A DNA stretch of 64,000 bases from the NCBI RefSeq assembly GCF_007859675.1, contig NZ_CP042305.1, positions 4,092,001 to 4,156,000 of the forward strand. The letters are read 5' to 3'. This DNA comes from Humibacter ginsenosidimutans. Lineage in GTDB: Bacteria; Actinomycetota; Actinomycetes; Actinomycetales; Microbacteriaceae. The notes below the pieces were generated by a model that saw only the letters and a program-made list of their open reading frames with translations, made no database searches and was not told the origin of the DNA. Below, piece by piece: positions 25,842 through 34,953 of this stretch (position 1 is the stretch's first letter; each line of letters begins with the position of its first letter). A program made the translations under genes and the position numbers.

Positions 25842-25990
25842 GATCCTGCCTGAGCGACCTGGCGAACAACAACTGAAGTAATTCTGATCACTTTCCCTTC
25901 GCAAGTGCCGTCGGGTTTGACTTCGAGCCTGGTCCGTCGTCGCGGCAGTCCTGAATGTGCGCGGCCGAAGCAGGAAGCCCGTTCGATCAT
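25838..25990 (-). CDS. Small ORF (50 aa) of the duplicated cassette, copy B
   Basis: Fifty codons from ATG 25990 (an ATG at 26011 is also in frame) to TGA at 25838, overlapping the TTG start of the next gene. The segment RLEVKPDGTCEGKVIRITSV looks like two beta strands and corresponds to VSADNPATAVLNGKAIKITSV in copy A. The overlap implies translational coupling. It begins only about 25-45 bases after the tRNA-Arg end, with no visible promoter of its own. Confidence 0.5.
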   Translation of the reverse strand: MIERASCFGRAHSGLPRRRTRLEVKPDGTCEGKVIRITSVVVRQVAQAGS

Positions 25991-26034
25991 CGGGGGCTGC
26001 GACACCCACATGGTCCCGGTCGCGAGTCGCCCTG

Positions 26035-26110
26035 TGGTGCCCCCAGAAGGATTCGAACCTTCGGCCTTCTGCTCCGGAGGCAGACGCTCTATCCCCTGAG
26101 CTATGGGGGC
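26035..26110 (-). tRNA. tRNA-Arg (anticodon CCG)
   Basis: Read on the minus strand, a complete cloverleaf: acceptor GCCCCCA with TGGGGGC, D arm with AGCTCAGGGGATAGAGC, anticodon stem TCTGC/GCAGA around CTCCGGA (anticodon CCG, reading CGG), T arm GGTTCGAATCC, and an encoded CCA (26037-26035). The duplicated unknown-gene cassette begins immediately after it on the same strand. Confidence 0.97.
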
Positions 26111-26195
26111 TCAGTGCCCGTCAAGGCTAGCATCCGATCCGAGCCTCGACGGAACGCCGGGGCTCGACCGCGGCGGCGCGCTCTCGCACCCCTGC

Positions 26196-26430
26196 TCCGC
26201 TGTCCCGTCGTGTCGCCTATCCCTGCGCAACACGACACTTCGGGACAGCCGAGCGCGGCGGCTCACGCACTCCCTTCCACTCCGCTGTCCCGTCGTGTCG
26301 CCTATCCCTGCGCAACACGACACTTCGGGACAGCCGAGCGTGGCGGCAACGCGTGGGCGACGCTTCGGGACAGCGGAGCGGGGAGGTGACACGCGACGGC
26401 AGCGCGGGCGACGCCTCGGGACAGCAGAGC
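26196..26430. repeat. Hairpin repeat array in the 334-bp gap beside tRNA-Arg
   Basis: Two identical 60-bp units (26196-26255 and 26281-26340, 85-bp period) each fold on themselves: CTGTCCCG..GTGTCG pairs with CGACAC..CGGGACAG. Two further right-arm-only copies follow at about 26358-26380 and 26405-26430 (CGACGC.TCGGGACAGC.GAGCG). The remainder of 26111-26444 has no coding frame. Not a CRISPR: the units are long, few and palindromic, and the spacer-like gap is itself related to the sequence before copy 1. Confidence 0.75.
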
Positions 26431-26444
26431 GCGACGGCGCTCGT

Positions 26445-27065
26445 TTACTGCAGATTGCCGATCACGTCGGCCATCACGAGACTCGCGTCGCCCGGCTCGT
26501 GGAAGTCCTTCGACTCGGCCACGATCCAGTAGGCGCCCGTGAACGCTTGGGCGACACCCGACGTCGAGTCGGCGGCGAAATACCCCATCACCTTGGGTGG
26601 CACGCCATAGGTCGGAACGACGTTGCTGTCGCGGATCGCGGTGTTCTTCAGCGACGTCAGGTCGGTCGCGGTGGGTTGTGCGATCGACACGGCGACGATG
26701 TTGCCGCTCGTGCCGTTGCGGTAGCCGCAGGCGACTCCGGCGTCGGCGACGGCCGTCGCCGCGTTCGACCCCTTCTCTGCGGTGAACCCGGAGTCTGCGG
26801 TCAGCTTCGGCACCAGCTTGCCGAGCTGGTCGCTCGTGAGCACCTGATCGCAGCTGAGCGTCACGGGCGTCGGTGTGGCTGTCGGGGAGGATGACGCCGT
26901 CGCAGCGGGCGTCTTCGTGGTCGTCGAACGGATGTGCGGGGTCACCGAGGCGACGGGATCGGGCGAGCCCGCGCATCCGGCGAGCAGAAGCGCCGAGGCG
27001 GCGACGACGATGGCGGCCGTGACACGGCCGAGCTGGGCTGCATGCCGGGGGCGGAGTGTGCGCAT
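26445..27065 (-). CDS. Putative lipoprotein
   Basis: A 206-residue secreted lipoprotein: basic start, hydrophobic core (VTAAIVVAASALLLAGC) with lipobox LLAGC, so processed by signal peptidase II and anchored to the membrane's outer face. A Thr/Pro/Ser-rich linker follows (residues about 45-70), then a globular domain with two Cys (LSCDQVL and VACGYRN) that could form a disulfide. No named family recognised. ATG 27065 is chosen as the only start giving a signal peptide; the long upstream frame is antisense to argS. Confidence 0.8.
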   Translation of the reverse strand: MRTLRPRHAAQLGRVTAAIVVAASALLLAGCAGSPDPVASVTPHIRSTTTKTPAATASSSPTATPTPVTLSCDQVLTSDQLGKLVPKLTADSGFTAEKGSNAATAVADAGVACGYRNGTSGNIVAVSIAQPTATDLTSLKNTAIRDSNVVPTYGVPPKVMGYFAADSTSGVAQAFTGAYWIVAESKDFHEPGDASLVMADVIGNLQ

Positions 27066-27179
27066 GTGGGTGCTTTCGATCGCGGTGGGGGGATCGCGTG
27101 CGCACGAGAATAGCAAGCGCCGGTGAGGATGCCCGATGCGCGGCGGGTGCGCAGCCTGCGGCCGATAGACTTGGCCGTC

Positions 27180-28862
27180 GTGAATCCCGATCAGCTCGCC
27201 GACCAGTTGTACGCCATCGTCACGCGCGTGGTGGACGCTCGACGCGCCGAGCAGGGATCGACTGAGACGGCTCCGTTGTTGTCGCGCGCGGACATCCGGC
27301 TGGAGCGTCCGAAGAACCGCGATCACGGCGATTGGGCGTCGAACGCGGCCATGCGCCTGGCGAAGCCGCTCGGCGTGAACCCGCGCGAGTTGGCGCAGGA
27401 GATCGCGTTGGAGAGCGAGCGGCTCGACGGGGTCGCCCAGGCAGAGGTCGCTGGCCCAGGCTTCATCAACTTCCGCCTCGATGCGGCGGCCGCAGGCGCG
27501 CTCGCCAAGACGATCGTCGATGCGGGCGAGGAGTATGGCCGCAACGTCACGCAGGCCGGACGAACGATCAATCTCGAGTTCGTCTCCGCGAACCCGACGG
27601 GTCCGCTGCACATCGGACACACCAGGTGGGCGGCGCTCGGCGACTCGATCGCGCGCGTGCTGAAGGCATCCGGTGCCGAGCTCGCCAGCGAGTACTACAT
27701 CAACGACGCGGGCGCCCAGATGGACAAGTTCGGCGACTCCGTGCTCGCTGCGGCCAAGGGCGAGCCCACGCCGGAGGGCGGCTACCCGGGCCAGTACATC
27801 GCCGACCTCGCAGCCGCCGTGCTCGAGCGCGAGCCCGACCTGCTGTCGCTGCCCGATGAGGATGCCCTCGCCACGGCCCGCGAGCTCGCCTACGACCTGC
27901 AGCTGGCCGAGATCCGTCAGTCGCTGAAGGACTTCAACGTGGAGTTCGACGTGTTCTTCAGCGAGCGCACGCTGCACGCGAAGAACCCCCAGACGGGCAC
28001 GAGCCTCGTGGACGACGCCGTGGGCCGGTTGCGCAAGCAGGGTCACGTCTTCGATGCGGACGACGCCGTCTGGGTGCGCACCACCGACTTCGGCGACGAC
28101 AAAGACCGGGTCATCCGGCGAAGCAACGGCGTCTACACCTACTTCGCGGCCGACGCGGCGTACTACCTGAGCAAGTCCGACCGCGGTTTCGAGCACAAGA
28201 TCTACCTGCTCGGCGCCGACCACCACGGATACGTGCACAGGTTGCGGGCGCTCGCCGGCGCGGCAGGAGACGATCCGAATCGTGACATCGAGGTGCTGAT
28301 CGGACAGCTCGTGAGCGTCAACGGCGCTCGGCTTTCGAAGCGGGCCGGCAACATCATCGAGCTCACCGACCTGCAGAAGTGGCTCGGAACAGACGCTCTC
28401 CGCTACTCCTTGGGTCGCTCACCTGCGGACTCTCCGCTCACGCTCGACCCCGAGCTGCTGCGCAGCCACTCCAACGACAACCCCGTGTACTACGTGCAGT
28501 ACGCACACGCCCGCACCCGCTCGGTAGCACGCAACGCCGAGGCGGCGGGTGTGACGCGCAGCGCGTTCGCGCCGGAGCTGCTCACGCACGAGACGGAATC
28601 CGCTCTGCTCGGCGCACTGCAGGAGTTCCCGCGCATCGTCGCCATGGCGGCGGAGTTGCGCGAGCCGCACCGCGTCGCGCGGTACATCGAGGAGGTCGCG
28701 GGGCTGTACCACAAGTGGTACGACAACTGCCGCGTCATCCCGCTCGGCGAGGAGCCCATCACCGACGTGCACCGCACCCGGCTCTGGCTCAACGACGCGA
28801 CGGGCCAGGTCATCCGCAACGGGCTCGGCCTGCTCGGCGTCTCGGCGCCCGAGCGCATGTAG
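27180..28862 (+). CDS. argS: Arginyl-tRNA synthetase
   Basis: A 560-residue class I synthetase that charges tRNA-Arg. An N-terminal Add1 domain is followed by [18 protein letters not shown] (the HIGH motif), the catalytic core and the KMSKS equivalent RLSKRAGN, then the DALR anticodon-binding domain ending [15 protein letters not shown] 27180 lies eight bases after TAGACT, without a ribosome site, so probably leaderless. It opens the conserved argS-DUF2993-lysA-hom-thrC-thrB-rho-prfA stretch. Confidence 0.97.
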   Translation: MNPDQLADQLYAIVTRVVDARRAEQGSTETAPLLSRADIRLERPKNRDHGDWASNAAMRLAKPLGVNPRELAQEIALESERLDGVAQAEVAGPGFINFRLDAAAAGALAKTIVDAGEEYGRNVTQAGRTINLEFVSANPTGPLHIGHTRWAALGDSIARVLKASGAELASEYYINDAGAQMDKFGDSVLAAAKGEPTPEGGYPGQYIADLAAAVLEREPDLLSLPDEDALATARELAYDLQLAEIRQSLKDFNVEFDVFFSERTLHAKNPQTGTSLVDDAVGRLRKQGHVFDADDAVWVRTTDFGDDKDRVIRRSNGVYTYFAADAAYYLSKSDRGFEHKIYLLGADHHGYVHRLRALAGAAGDDPNRDIEVLIGQLVSVNGARLSKRAGNIIELTDLQKWLGTDALRYSLGRSPADSPLTLDPELLRSHSNDNPVYYVQYAHARTRSVARNAEAAGVTRSAFAPELLTHETESALLGALQEFPRIVAMAAELREPHRVARYIEEVAGLYHKWYDNCRVIPLGEEPITDVHRTRLWLNDATGQVIRNGLGLLGVSAPERM

Positions 28863-28913
28863 CCACCGGCGGCACGCCTCGTGCGAGCCGCACACCACGC
28901 GAACCGGGGGACC

Positions 28914-29783
28914 ATGTCGAATCAGGATCAGCCGACGGAGCCGTTGCCGCCGTACCGGGCGGACGAGTCGCCGACGAAGCCGTATGCCGCCCTCGGGCAT
29001 CCCGAACCGTCCGCAGACGGCGCCGGCGACGGGCCCGCGCCCGGTCGGCGCCGCGGTCTGAAGGCCGCCGTGTGGATCGTCGGTGTGGTGGCGGTGCTCG
29101 TCGTGCTCTTCTTCGTGACGGATGCCGTGCTGCGCCAGGTCGCACAGAACGCCGTGAGCGACGAGATCCGCTCGCAACTGCCCGACGACGTGACCGCGAA
29201 CGACCTCTCCGTGAAGATCGACGGGTTCTCGGTGATCGGGCAGTACCTGAGCGGCCGGTTCGAGAAGATCGAACTGACGTCGAGCGACGTGCTCGTGCAG
29301 GGCAACAGGCTGAGCGCGAACATCGTCGCACACGGCGTGCCGACCGACTTCTCCAAGCCGGTCCAGCGCATCGACGGGTCGATGACGATCGGTCAGCGCG
29401 CCGTCAACGGCCTCGTCGACCTGCCGAACGGCACCACGGTCACGCTGAAGCAGAACGAGGTGGGGCTCAAGGGAACCGGCCAGATTCTCGGCATCGATGT
29501 CGGGTACACGGCGTCCGTGACTCCGACGCTGAAGGGCGGAGACACCGTCGTGCTCTCGCCGCAGAACGTGAGCGTGACGGCCGGTGGCGGGTCGCTCGAC
29601 GTGACGCGGTTCGCGAAGGACCTGCTGCCGTCGCAGATCTCGATCTGCGTCGCGCAGTACCTGCCGAAGGGCATCGATGTGACGGGCCTCACGGTCGAGG
29701 ACGACGTCGCCCACGTCTCCGTGCGCGCGAACGACTTCGTGCTCAGCGACGAGACATTGCAGACCAAGGGCTCCTGCGGCTGA
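28914..29783 (+). CDS. DUF2993 (LmeA-like) membrane-anchored protein
   Basis: A 289-residue protein with a disordered Pro-rich N-terminus, one transmembrane segment (residues about 50-70, AAVWIVGVVAVLVVLFFVTDAV) and an extracytoplasmic DUF2993 domain with the typical repetitive beta pattern (LSVKIDGFSVIGQYLSGRFE). LmeA in mycobacteria takes part in lipoglycan maturation; such a role here is inference. ATG 28914 follows GGGGGACC. It sits between argS and lysA. Confidence 0.82.
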   Translation: MSNQDQPTEPLPPYRADESPTKPYAALGHPEPSADGAGDGPAPGRRRGLKAAVWIVGVVAVLVVLFFVTDAVLRQVAQNAVSDEIRSQLPDDVTANDLSVKIDGFSVIGQYLSGRFEKIELTSSDVLVQGNRLSANIVAHGVPTDFSKPVQRIDGSMTIGQRAVNGLVDLPNGTTVTLKQNEVGLKGTGQILGIDVGYTASVTPTLKGGDTVVLSPQNVSVTAGGGSLDVTRFAKDLLPSQISICVAQYLPKGIDVTGLTVEDDVAHVSVRANDFVLSDETLQTKGSCG

Positions 29784-29931
29784 CAGAGCCGCGTGTGACG
29801 CGCTCGTTTTCCGGGGTTGGGATACCAGCGGATACACTTTTGGGGCCGCGCATTCGCGCATCGTCTCTCGGCTTCAGGGGTCAATCCGGATCCGCTCGCC
29901 AGCCCATCCCAACTGTTCGAGGTGACCTTTC

Positions 29932-31413
29932 GTGCCCGACAACCCGCTGGCCCCAGACTGGCTGCACGCCCCCGACGACGGCAACGCGTTCGTTCCCGAG
30001 GTCTGGCCTACAGGCATCCGCAGAACCGACGACGGCGTCGCTGTGATCGGCGGTGTTCGCGTCGACGACCTCGTCGCCGACTACGCGACGCCGCTCTACG
30101 TTCTCGACGAGCGCGTGGTGCGTGAGCTCGCCGAGCGCGTGCGCCTGGCCTTCACCGACGCCTTCGAGCGCGTGGACACCACGGCAGAGGTTTATTACGC
30201 GGGCAAGGCGTTCCTCAGCACCGAGGTCGCCCGCTGGGTCACCGAGGCCGGTCTGCGCATCGACGTCGCCAGCGGCGGCGAACTCGCGGTGGCGCTGGCG
30301 GCGGGAGTGGATGCCGGCCGGCTCGGCCTGCACGGCAACAACAAGTCGCGTGCGGAGATCGACCGTGCGATCGAGGTCGGAGTCGGCACGATCGTGATCG
30401 ACTCCGAGCAGGAGATCGCGCGGGTCGCGCAGGCAGCATCCGCCCACGGGCGCGTGCAGCGCGTGCGGCTCCGGGTGCGCACCGGCGTGCACGCGCACAC
30501 CCACGAGTTTCTCGCGACAGCGCATGAGGACCAGAAGTTCGGCGTCGCGCTCGACGACGCCGAACGGCTCGTGGCGCTGATCCGCTCGCACGACGGTCTC
30601 GAATTCGTCGGCCTGCACTGTCACATCGGCTCGCAGATCTTCGGCGCCGACGGTTTCGCCGAATCCGCGGCGCGGCTCGTCGCCGTGCATGCCAGGCTGC
30701 TGGCCGGCGGCCCGGTGCCCGAGCTGAACCTCGGCGGGGGATTCGGCATCGCCTACACGAGCGCTGATGAACCCGACCGCATCGAAGACCTGGCGCAGCG
30801 TGTTGCCCAGGTGCTCGCGGCGGAGTGCGAGCGGGCGAATATCCCGCTTCCCGTCGTGGCGTTCGAGCCCGGCCGCTACATCGTCGGGCCTGCAGGTGTC
30901 ACGCTCTACACGGTCGGCACCACCAAGCCCGTGAACCTCGACGCCGACGGCACACCGGCTCAGCGTCTGTACGTCAGCGTCGACGGCGGCATGAGCGACA
31001 ACGCACGTCCCGCGCTGTACGGGGCCGATTACTCGGCCCGCATCGTCTCGCGCACCTCGCCCGCCGAGCCTGTGCTCGTGCGGGTGGCGGGCAAGCACTG
31101 CGAGTCGGGTGACATCGTCGTGAACGACGAGTACCTGCCCGCTGACGTCGCCGAGGGCGATGTGCTCGCCGTGGCGGCGACCGGCGCCTACTGCTGGTCG
31201 CTGTCGAGCAACTACAACTATCTGCCGCGGCCCGCCGTGGTCGCGGTGTCAGACGGAGCCTCACGCATGATCGTGCGCGGCGAGACCGTCGACGACCTGC
31301 TCGTCCGCGACCTCGGGGCGCGGCACGCAGAGACCGCGCCCGCCGTGGAGCGGCGGCATGAGGATGCGCCGGGTCCGCTGGCCCGCGCCGATCGCCAGGA
31401 GGGGGCGAAGTGA
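29932..31413 (+). CDS. lysA: Diaminopimelate decarboxylase
   Basis: A 493-residue PLP enzyme (alanine-racemase-like fold III) making lysine from meso-diaminopimelate. YYAGKAFLS carries the PLP lysine (near residue 89); GLHCHIGSQI, LNLGGGFGIAY, FEPGRYIVG and HCESGDIV are family motifs. It has a roughly 30-residue extension at each end. GTG 29932 is preceded by GAGGTGA. Its stop overlaps the start of hom (GTGA), so lysine and threonine genes form one unit. Confidence 0.96.
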   Translation: MPDNPLAPDWLHAPDDGNAFVPEVWPTGIRRTDDGVAVIGGVRVDDLVADYATPLYVLDERVVRELAERVRLAFTDAFERVDTTAEVYYAGKAFLSTEVARWVTEAGLRIDVASGGELAVALAAGVDAGRLGLHGNNKSRAEIDRAIEVGVGTIVIDSEQEIARVAQAASAHGRVQRVRLRVRTGVHAHTHEFLATAHEDQKFGVALDDAERLVALIRSHDGLEFVGLHCHIGSQIFGADGFAESAARLVAVHARLLAGGPVPELNLGGGFGIAYTSADEPDRIEDLAQRVAQVLAAECERANIPLPVVAFEPGRYIVGPAGVTLYTVGTTKPVNLDADGTPAQRLYVSVDGGMSDNARPALYGADYSARIVSRTSPAEPVLVRVAGKHCESGDIVVNDEYLPADVAEGDVLAVAATGAYCWSLSSNYNYLPRPAVVAVSDGASRMIVRGETVDDLLVRDLGARHAETAPAVERRHEDAPGPLARADRQEGAK

Positions 31414-32759
31414 TCGAATACCGAACCCTGAAGGTCGCGCTGCTCGGGGCCGGATCCGTCGGTTCCCAGGTGGCGAAGCTGCTGCTCGAGCACGGCGACG
31501 AGCTGGCATCCCGCATCGGTGCCGGGCTCGAACTCGTCGGCATCGCGGTGCGCGACGTGGATGCCCCGCGCCGCGCCGACCTCCCGCGCGAGCTCTTCAC
31601 GACCGACGCGCGCTCCCTCATCCTGAGCGCGGACATCGTCGTCGAGCTGATGGGCGGCATCGACCCCGCGCGGGAGTACGTGCTGCTCGCGCTCACCTCG
31701 GGCGCCGACGTCGTCACCGGCAACAAGGCGCTGCTGGCCGAGCACGGACCCGAGTTGTTCGCCGCCGCCGAGCAGGTGGGCGCGCAGCTCTACTACGAGG
31801 CAGCCGTCGGCGGCGCGATCCCCATCATCCGGCCGCTGCGCGAGAGCCTCGCGGGCGACAGGGTGGAGCGCATCCTCGGCATCGTCAACGGCACCACCAA
31901 CTTCATCCTCGACCGCATGGACACGGCGGGGGAGAGCATGGAGTCCGCGCTCGCCGTGGCGACCGAGCTCGGCTACGCGGAGCGGAGCGATCCGTCCGCC
32001 GACATCGAGGGCTACGATGCCGCGGCCAAGGCCGCGATCATCGCAGGCCTGGCCTTCCACACGAGTGTGCCGCTCGGCTCCGTGTATCGCGAGGGCATCA
32101 CGAGCGTCACGAAGGAACAGGTCGACGCCGCGCGCGCCGGAGGCTACGTGATCAAGCTGCTCGCCATCTGCGAGCGCGTGGTCGGCGAAGACGGTGTCGA
32201 GGGCGTTTCGGCGCGCGTGTATCCGGCATTGGTGCCGAGGGAGCATCCGCTGGCCGCCGTGCGCGGCGTGCACAACGCCGTCTTCGTGCAGGCAGCGGCA
32301 GCAGGCGACCTCATGTTCTACGGGGCCGGTGCCGGCGGCCTGCAGACGGCCTCGGCGGTGCTGGGCGATGTGGTCTCCGCAGCCAGGCGCCACGTCGTCG
32401 GCGGGCCAGGTGTCGCCGAGTCGACGCGCGCCGATCTCCCCGTGCTCGGCGCAGAGGCGGTGCGCACGCGCTACCAGATCACGCTGCGCGTCACCGACGC
32501 CCCCGGCGTGCTCTCGCGCGTCGCCGCCACGTTGGCTTCGCACGACGTGTCGGTCGAGACGCTCACCCAGACGGTCGCGCACGCCGCGCTGGCATCCGAC
32601 GGCCAATCCGCCGGTCGGGATGCCGTTCCCGGCACGGCTACGCTGGTCATCGGAACGCATGTGGCGTTCGAATCCGCACTGGCGGCCACGGTCGGCGCCC
32701 TCCGCGACAGCGGGGAAGTCGTGGCCGTGACCTCCGTTCTACGAGTTGAAGGAGCCTGA
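31410..32759 (+). CDS. hom: Homoserine dehydrogenase
   Basis: A 449-residue enzyme reducing aspartate semialdehyde to homoserine. VALLGAGSVGSQVAKLL binds NADPH; GNKALLAEHG, YYEAAVGGAIPII, GIVNGTTNFIL and ADIEGYDAAAKAAI are the catalytic region. The C-terminal ACT domain (RYQITLRVTDAPGVLSRVAATLA) predicts feedback inhibition by threonine. The GTG start overlaps the lysA stop and thrC follows after one base. Confidence 0.96.
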   Translation: MIEYRTLKVALLGAGSVGSQVAKLLLEHGDELASRIGAGLELVGIAVRDVDAPRRADLPRELFTTDARSLILSADIVVELMGGIDPAREYVLLALTSGADVVTGNKALLAEHGPELFAAAEQVGAQLYYEAAVGGAIPIIRPLRESLAGDRVERILGIVNGTTNFILDRMDTAGESMESALAVATELGYAERSDPSADIEGYDAAAKAAIIAGLAFHTSVPLGSVYREGITSVTKEQVDAARAGGYVIKLLAICERVVGEDGVEGVSARVYPALVPREHPLAAVRGVHNAVFVQAAAAGDLMFYGAGAGGLQTASAVLGDVVSAARRHVVGGPGVAESTRADLPVLGAEAVRTRYQITLRVTDAPGVLSRVAATLASHDVSVETLTQTVAHAALASDGQSAGRDAVPGTATLVIGTHVAFESALAATVGALRDSGEVVAVTSVLRVEGA

Positions 32760-32760
32760 C

Positions 32761-33861
32761 GTGGCCCACCAATGGCAGGGCGTTCTGCGCGAATACGCCG
32801 ACCGTCTCGACGTGAGCGAGGCGACGCCGATCGTCACGCTCGGCGAGGGTGGCACGCCGCTCATTCCCGCGGCCGCGCTCTCGCGCCGCACCGGGGCGGA
32901 TGTCTACGTCAAGTTCGAGGGCATGAACCCGACGGGCTCCTTCAAGGACCGCGGCATGACCATGGCGGTCTCGAAGGCCGTCGAGCAGGGCGCGAAGGCC
33001 GTGATCTGCGCGTCGACGGGCAACACCTCCGCCTCAGCCGCCGCCTACGCGACCCACGCCGGCATCAAGGCCGTCGTTCTCGTGCCAGAGGGCAAGATCG
33101 CGATGGGCAAGCTGAGCCAGGCCATCGCCCACAACGCCGAGCTTCTTCAGGTGCGCGGCAACTTCGACGACTGCCTCGACATCGCCAGAGACCTCGCCGC
33201 CAATTACCCGGTGCACCTGGTCAACTCGGTGAACAACGACCGCATCGAGGGCCAGAAGACGGCGGCGTTCGAGGTCGTCGAGGTGTTGGGCGACGCCCCC
33301 GACTTCCACTTCATCCCGGTCGGCAACGCCGGCAACTACACCGCGTACACGCGCGGCTACACCGAGGAGGCGGAGCGCGGGATCTCCACGAAGCTGCCCC
33401 GCATGTTCGGCTTCCAGGCAGCGGGCAGCGCGCCGATCGTGCTCGGACACCCGGTGAAAGACCCCGACACGGTGGCCAGCGCCATCCGCATCGGCAACCC
33501 GGCGTCGTGGGAGCTCGCGATCGCGGCGCGCGAGGCCACGAACGGCTATTTCGGCGCCATCGACGACGAGAAGATCCTCGCCGCTCAGCGCATCCTCTCC
33601 GCCGAGGTGGGCATCTTCGTCGAGCCCGCCAGTGCGATCAGCGTCGCCGGCCTGCTCGAGCGCGCGGAGGCGGGGGATGTCCCTGCCGGCTCGCGTGTCG
33701 TGCTCACGGTCACCGGCCACGGCCTGAAGGACCCGCAGTGGGCTCTTCGTCTTCCCGGCGGCGGCGAGGTGCAGCCCACGTCCGTTCCCGTGGACGTCGC
33801 GGAGATCGCCGACGTGCTCGGCCTCAGCCGCGCCGCCGCGAGCCCGACGGACGCGGTGTGA
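32761..33861 (+). CDS. thrC: Threonine synthase
   Basis: A 366-residue PLP enzyme turning O-phosphohomoserine into threonine. NPTGSFKDRGM holds the PLP lysine; ASTGNTSASAAAYA and IPVGNAGNYTAY (phosphate-binding loop) follow. GTG 32761 has GAAGGAG six bases upstream, better than the in-frame TTG at 32746 that overlaps hom. Its end overlaps thrB (GTGA). Confidence 0.95.
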   Translation: MAHQWQGVLREYADRLDVSEATPIVTLGEGGTPLIPAAALSRRTGADVYVKFEGMNPTGSFKDRGMTMAVSKAVEQGAKAVICASTGNTSASAAAYATHAGIKAVVLVPEGKIAMGKLSQAIAHNAELLQVRGNFDDCLDIARDLAANYPVHLVNSVNNDRIEGQKTAAFEVVEVLGDAPDFHFIPVGNAGNYTAYTRGYTEEAERGISTKLPRMFGFQAAGSAPIVLGHPVKDPDTVASAIRIGNPASWELAIAAREATNGYFGAIDDEKILAAQRILSAEVGIFVEPASAISVAGLLERAEAGDVPAGSRVVLTVTGHGLKDPQWALRLPGGGEVQPTSVPVDVAEIADVLGLSRAAASPTDAV

Positions 33862-34868
33862 GCGAGTTCGGCGGCGAATCGCCGGTCTCCGGCGCGGGAG
33901 TCGGGCAGGCGTCGGCAGGCGCGGCGACCACGCTCGACCGTGTGCCCGTCGGGCGCTCGGTGCGCGTCAAGGTGCCGGCGACGTCGGCCAACCTCGGCCC
34001 CGGATTCGACACGCTCGGTCTGGCGCTCGCTCTCTACGACGACCTCACGGTCACCGTGCGCGAGGCGCCGGGAGCGACCGTCACGGTGCACGGCGTCGGC
34101 GAGGGCGAGGTGCCGACCGACGAGACCAACCTCGTCGTGCGCTCCATCGCGCACACGTTCGCGGCGGCGGGCGTGCCGATGCCCGGTGTGCAGCTCATCG
34201 CCAACAACTCCATCCCGCACGGCCGTGGCCTCGGTTCCTCCGGCGCTGCCATCGTGTCGGGGATCGTGGCGGCGAAGGGGCTGCTCGAGGGCATCGTCGA
34301 GCTCGACGCGGCGCAGTTGCTCGCGCTGGCGACGGAGTTGGAGGGGCATCCTGACAACGTCGCCCCCGCCCTTTTCGGCGGCCTCACCATCGCGTGGATG
34401 TCCGGCACCGGTCCCGCGCACAAGAAGCTGATGGTGCATCGGGGCGTGTCGCCCCTGGTGTTCGTTCCGGAGCACGTGATGTCCACGGCTCTCGCGCGCA
34501 GCCTGCAGCCGCAGTCGGTGCCGCACGAGGACGCGGTCTTCAACGTGTCGCGTTCGGCGCTCCTCATCGCGGCTCTCGTGCAGAGTCCTGAGCTGCTGCT
34601 GGCGGCCACCGAGGACAAGCTGCATCAGAACTATCGTGCGCAGGCCATGCCGGAGACCAACCGGCTCATCTCGGCACTGCGCGCCGCGGGCTTCCCGGCC
34701 GTCGTGTCGGGCGCCGGGCCCTCGATCCTGGTGCTGTGCAGCGATCCTGCGCAGCGCCTCGCCGCAGCCAGTCTCGTCGCCGACTCGGCGGAGACCGTGT
34801 GGCAGCCGCTCATGTTGGCCGTCGACTTTCTCGGCGCCACCGTGCAGCGAACGGCCGGCACCCCGTAG
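33858..34868 (+). CDS. thrB: Homoserine kinase
   Basis: A 336-residue GHMP kinase that phosphorylates homoserine for ThrC. RVKVPATSANLGPGFDTLGLAL is the N-terminal GHMP motif, IPHGRGLGSSGAAIV the ATP-binding loop and VSGAGPSILVL the third motif. About 30 extra residues precede the core. The GTG start at 33858 overlaps the thrC stop. Last gene of the threonine set before rho. Confidence 0.95.
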   Translation: MSEFGGESPVSGAGVGQASAGAATTLDRVPVGRSVRVKVPATSANLGPGFDTLGLALALYDDLTVTVREAPGATVTVHGVGEGEVPTDETNLVVRSIAHTFAAAGVPMPGVQLIANNSIPHGRGLGSSGAAIVSGIVAAKGLLEGIVELDAAQLLALATELEGHPDNVAPALFGGLTIAWMSGTGPAHKKLMVHRGVSPLVFVPEHVMSTALARSLQPQSVPHEDAVFNVSRSALLIAALVQSPELLLAATEDKLHQNYRAQAMPETNRLISALRAAGFPAVVSGAGPSILVLCSDPAQRLAAASLVADSAETVWQPLMLAVDFLGATVQRTAGTP

Positions 34869-34944
34869 CCGTGTCGGTCGGGTCGACGTGCTGGAGCGGC
34901 GGCGCGCCGCGCGACGACGCGTGGCCCGAACGACATGCCGACGG

Positions 34945-34953
34945 TGGTAGACT
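34945..34953 (+). promoter_or_regulatory. Extended -10 promoter of rho, with a leader of about 195 bases
   Basis: TGG-TAGACT (TGN plus TAGACT) is an extended -10 element with no convincing -35. It lies 79 bp after thrB and would give a transcript leader of about 195 bases before GTG 35156. The leader contains several GC-rich pairs and an upstream open frame in phase with rho (ATG 35126). Long leaders are known for autoregulated rho genes; regulation here is inference. Confidence 0.5.

Noticed and set aside
26196..26430. CRISPR-like array
   Set aside because: Only two full units, 60 bp long and strongly palindromic, with a spacer related to upstream sequence and no cas genes.
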